A program made the position numbers and the translations under genes. A DNA stretch of 64,000 nt from contig JAFHKN010000002.1 of assembly GCA_016937575.1 (NCBI GenBank), forward strand, positions 1,302,001-1,366,000, written 5' to 3'. This DNA comes from Roseomonas aeriglobus. GTDB lineage: Bacteria > Pseudomonadota > Alphaproteobacteria > Sphingomonadales > Sphingomonadaceae. Positions 61,370 to 64,000 of this stretch are shown piece by piece (positions within the stretch are counted from its first letter, which is position 1; each line of letters starts with the position of its first letter). The notes beneath the pieces are model-generated. The model saw only the letters and a list, made by a program, of their open reading frames with translations. It had not been told where the DNA came from and made no database searches.

Positions 61370-62221
61370 ATGGCATCCGGCGACTGGACCGATCAACAAA
61401 ATGACGCGATCGTCGCCGACTATTTCGCGATGCTGGCCGATGATGAGGCGGGCCGCCCCTATAGTAAGGCCGAGCATAATCGTCGGTTGCAGGCGGCGAT
61501 CGGAAGGCCACGCGGGTCAATCGAATACAAGCATCAGAATATTAGTGCCGTCCTGAAGGGGCTCGGTGAGGATTGGATCCCCGGCTACAAGCCCGCCTTC
61601 AACTTTCAGGGCTCGCTGGTCGATGCCGTGGCGCGCTGGCTGGCTGCGCATCCCGCGTGGCTCTCGCCCTACACGCGCGTGTCACTGGCCGGAGGGTCGT
61701 CGCCGTCGCATGTGCGGGAAGCGCCGACCCTATGGATCGGCCCGCCGCCGACGCTCGGCAATGCCCCGCCGCCGGAGGAACTCGAGCAGATGCAGTATAT
61801 CGCCCGGCGCTTCGACGTGGCGGAGCGCGATGCCCGCAACCGTGCGCTTGGCCGCGCTGGCGAGGAGCGCATCGTCCTTCACGAACGATCGTCGCTTATT
61901 GCCGCCGGGCGCGACGATCTGGCCGATCGCGTCCGCTGGGTTTCGGACCAGGATGGCGATGGCGCCGGCTATGACATCGCTAGCTTCGAGATCGATGGTC
62001 GTCCTCGCCTTATCGAGGTGAAGACCACCAATGGATGGGAGCGCACGCCCTTTCGCATCAGCCGCAACGAACTGGCCGTGTCGGAAGAGCATCGCCGCGA
62101 TTGGTGCCTTGTGCGGCTCTGGAACTTCGCCCGAGATCCACGCGGATTCGAGTTGCGGCCGCCGCTGGACGCGCATGTGTCACTGATGCCGACCAGTTTT
62201 CAGGCCAGCCTTAGGGATTAA
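61370..62221 (+). CDS. DUF3883 domain-containing protein, nuclease-like
   Basis: 283-residue protein. The N-terminal half is helical (DWTDQQNDAIVADYFAML start, with AIGRPRGSIEYKHQNISAVL, similar to an HTH-like segment seen in HNH/restriction-associated proteins). The C-terminal DUF3883 part has LGRAGEERIV, GYDIASFE and RLIEVKTTNG, the E/D...ExK layout of PD-(D/E)XK nucleases. Such proteins occur with restriction systems, but no methylase is present here. It may be a solitary defence or Mrr-like protein. Its end overlaps the convergent DJ-1 gene by 4 nt. Confidence 0.82.
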   Translation: MASGDWTDQQNDAIVADYFAMLADDEAGRPYSKAEHNRRLQAAIGRPRGSIEYKHQNISAVLKGLGEDWIPGYKPAFNFQGSLVDAVARWLAAHPAWLSPYTRVSLAGGSSPSHVREAPTLWIGPPPTLGNAPPPEELEQMQYIARRFDVAERDARNRALGRAGEERIVLHERSSLIAAGRDDLADRVRWVSDQDGDGAGYDIASFEIDGRPRLIEVKTTNGWERTPFRISRNELAVSEEHRRDWCLVRLWNFARDPRGFELRPPLDAHVSLMPTSFQASLRD

Positions 62222-62814
62222 GGCTGGGCGCCAATCACGGATAGCGCCTGCTCGACGAACCGGTCCTTCTCGCCGACCGGCGCGACATAGTGCAGCGCCT
62301 CGCGCGCAAGGTCGGGCGAGCCGCCGCGCGCGATCATCCAGGCGGCGAGGTATGGCGCCGCGAGGCAGCCGCCGGCCGTGGCGACGTTGCCGTGCGCGGC
62401 GAAGGGGGCGTCGATGACCGTGACGCCGGCCTCCACGACCCACGGCTTGCTGGTGAGATCGGTGCAGGCCGGCAGGTCTCCGATCAGCCCCAGCTTCGCC
62501 AGCAGCAGTGTGCCCGAACATTGCGCCGCGATCAGCTGTCGCGTTGGATCGAGGCGCAGGCGCGCCAGCATCGCAGGATCGGCGGCGATCTCGCGTGTGC
62601 GATAGCCGCTGCCGATCAGGACCGCGTCCGCCTCCTCGACGAATTCGAGCGGCCGTTGGCGATGGACGGTCACGCCGTTCAGCGACGTCACCGTCTCGAT
62701 GGGCGCGGTGATGTGCGCGGTCCAGCCGTGCGGCCGCAGCCGGTTGAGGATCGCGGCGGCGACGAAGGAGTCGAGTTCGTTGAAGCCGTCGAAGGTGAGG
62801 ATCGCGACCTGCAT
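62218..62814 (-). CDS. DJ-1/PfpI family protein
   Basis: 198-residue class I glutamine amidotransferase-like protein of the DJ-1/PfpI superfamily. The start QVAILTFDGFNELD and the nucleophile elbow AAQCSGTLLLA with Cys near residue 110 are clear, and a His follows in AAHGNVATAGG. Relatives include isonitrile hydratase and chaperone or deglycase proteins, so function is open. The ATG overlaps the phzF-like stop by one base, forming a two-gene operon. Confidence 0.87.
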   Translation of the reverse strand: MQVAILTFDGFNELDSFVAAAILNRLRPHGWTAHITAPIETVTSLNGVTVHRQRPLEFVEEADAVLIGSGYRTREIAADPAMLARLRLDPTRQLIAAQCSGTLLLAKLGLIGDLPACTDLTSKPWVVEAGVTVIDAPFAAHGNVATAGGCLAAPYLAAWMIARGGSPDLAREALHYVAPVGEKDRFVEQALSVIGAQP

Positions 62815-63662
62815 CAGCCTTGCACCGAACCGCTGAACAGGGTCCGCGTCGCGCCGGCGACCCATACCTGCCCGGCGTCGTCCTGCGAGACGTGGATGCG
62901 CCCGGTGCGGCCCAGCCGGGTGCCCTGCGCGGCGACGTAGCTGCCGCTCGCCCGCCCGCTCGCGAACAGCCACTGGCCGACCGAGGCGTTGAGGCTGCCG
63001 GTCACCGGGTCTTCCAGCAGGCTGCCGTGGCCCGGCGAAATGATCGCGCGCACCTCGAACGACGCGTCGCCACCGGGGCGATGCGGCCCGACCACGCCGA
63101 CGTTCAGCCGCTCCGATCCCGCTGGCGGACAAACCGGCTCTACAGCAAGCACCACTTCGGCTGACTTCATCATGACCGCCAGCCAACCCGGTCCGTTGTC
63201 CGCCCAACTGGCATCGACGATCGCATCACGATCGATCCGCAGCAGGTCCGCGACCCGCATCAGGTCCGCTTCGTCGGGCGCGCCGTGGCGCAGGAGTGGC
63301 GGAGCCGCGAAGGACAGCCGGTCTCCATCGCGACGGATCGTCACCAGTCCGACGCCGCATTGCTGCACCACCACACCGTCCTGCGTCGGCTGCCCGCCCG
63401 CTTCCAGCCAGGCATGCGCGCTCCCCAGCGTCGGATGTCCGGCGAAGGGCAGTTCGCGCTCGCGGGTAAAGATGCGGACCCGATAGTCTGCGCCGGTTTC
63501 GTCCGGCGGAAGCAGGAACGTCGTTTCCGCGAAGTCCAGCCAATTGGCCATGCGCTGCATGTCCTCGCTCGACAGCCCCTCCGCGTCAGCGATGACGGCC
63601 AGTGGGTTGCCGGTCAACGGGTCGGTGCCGAACACGTCAACGAGGCGAAAGGGGCGGGTCAC
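62814..63662 (-). CDS. PhzF family isomerase
   Basis: 282-residue PhzF-fold protein (two diaminopimelate epimerase-like halves). The N-terminus RLVDVFGTDPLTGNPLAVI, the catalytic Glu in FAETTFLL and FAGHPTLGSAH, and DPVTGSLNASVG in the second half are typical. No phenazine genes are near, so it is not evidence for phenazine production; most such proteins act on unknown substrates. It is divergent from the MocR-type gene, which may regulate it. Confidence 0.9.
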   Translation of the reverse strand: MTRPFRLVDVFGTDPLTGNPLAVIADAEGLSSEDMQRMANWLDFAETTFLLPPDETGADYRVRIFTRERELPFAGHPTLGSAHAWLEAGGQPTQDGVVVQQCGVGLVTIRRDGDRLSFAAPPLLRHGAPDEADLMRVADLLRIDRDAIVDASWADNGPGWLAVMMKSAEVVLAVEPVCPPAGSERLNVGVVGPHRPGGDASFEVRAIISPGHGSLLEDPVTGSLNASVGQWLFASGRASGSYVAAQGTRLGRTGRIHVSQDDAGQVWVAGATRTLFSGSVQG

Positions 63663-63773
63663 GGGGGCATATCTCCTGTTGGCGATGCCCTGACCTAGCC
63701 GCCCGCAGGCTAGCGCGAACAGTGACGGATGGATACGATACGACCGAACTGTATTGGTGAAAGGTGCAGCACG

Positions 63774-64000
63774 GTGGCAGCCCGGCCCGACGAAACCCGC
63801 ACCGCGATGGTCGCGCGCACGATACGCGACCGTATCGAGGCGCGCACGCTCACGCCCGGCGCCCGGCTCCCATCGATCCGCGCCATGGCGGAGGCGAGCG
63901 GCGTCGCGCGCTCGACCGTGGTCGAGGCCTATGAGCGACTGGCCGGCGATGGCGTGATCCGCTCGCGGCCGGGATCGGGTTTTTATGTCGCCGCGCCGCT
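63774..64000 (+). CDS. MocR/PdxR-type GntR-HTH regulator, 5' part only
   Basis: The first 75 codons before the window end, from GTG at 63774 with AAAGGTG upstream. It holds a GntR winged helix: RTIRDRIEARTLTPGARLPS, IRAMAEASGVARSTVVEAYERL, and DGVIRSRPGSGFYV. This form usually precedes an aminotransferase-fold domain (MocR/PdxR), which would lie outside the window. It is divergent from the phzF-like gene across 111 bp, which contains ACAGT and ACTGT half-sites. Confidence 0.75.
   Translation, partial: MAARPDETRTAMVARTIRDRIEARTLTPGARLPSIRAMAEASGVARSTVVEAYERLAGDGVIRSRPGSGFYVAAP

Noticed and set aside
62814..63662. PhzF taken as evidence for phenazine biosynthesis
   Set aside because: No other phenazine gene lies nearby and the PhzF fold is widespread with other roles.

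Overview
The window is high-GC, densely coded chromosomal DNA whose gene content fits a Sphingomonas-like alphaproteobacterium. Pointers to this are a DksA with the alphaproteobacterial degenerate zinc finger, an RcdA/DUF1465 protein, DUF1285, DUF465, DUF6356 and DUF2849 proteins, a cys operon with DUF934, TTAA-type promoter motifs, and short GC-rich intergenic palindromes. No prophage, CRISPR array, transposase or rRNA was seen. Many neighbouring genes overlap by 1-8 nt (ATGA, GTGA or TGATG junctions), so most operons can be read directly from the sequence.

Layout. 0-7.7 kb: regulators and housekeeping genes (dksA, a PilZ protein, two DUF465 proteins, rcdA), nitronate monooxygenase, a secreted M1 aminopeptidase, an alpha/beta hydrolase and a GAF protein. 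7.8-14.8 kb: parC, a GGDEF-EAL protein, and a DUF1285/CoA-Nudix/CCA-transferase operon. 14.9-18.4 kb: arginine succinyltransferase pathway genes (M20 hydrolase-astA-astB). 18.4-26 kb: DUF481 protein, rppH, a histone-deacetylase-fold enzyme, tRNA-Arg, a queuosine precursor transporter, purSQ with a GFA protein, purC, an SDR and an AlkB-like dioxygenase. 26-30 kb: an assimilatory sulfate reduction operon (cobA-DUF2849-cysI-DUF934-cysH). 30-39 kb: astD with selO, a small SDR/GH130/2'-5' ligase operon, tRNA-Met and a large M16 protease. 39.5-43 kb: an Lrp regulator, an unusual histidine kinase and a polysaccharide deacetylase.

43.2-55.2 kb holds the most interesting locus: an eight-gene minus-strand operon recognisable as a rearranged Pel-type exopolysaccharide system. 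PelF, PelG and PelE-like and PelD-like proteins are present. The PelA functions look divided between a small GH114/GH166-type hydrolase and a 1115-residue protein that joins PelA-like reductase and deacetylase regions to cadherin-like and RTX/type I secretion modules. PelB is divided into a TPR protein and a separate beta-barrel. The PelD-like protein ends after its GAF domain and has no GGDEF/c-di-GMP-binding domain. No PelC is evident. This suggests a Pel-like polymer whose modifying enzyme leaves by a one-step type I route and whose control differs from that in Pseudomonas.

55.4-59.6 kb: a TonB receptor/PepSY/DUF2946 operon that looks like copper acquisition. 60-64 kb: a GST divergent from a WYL regulator, a DUF3883 nuclease-like protein, a DJ-1/PhzF pair, and the start of a MocR-type regulator cut by the window end.
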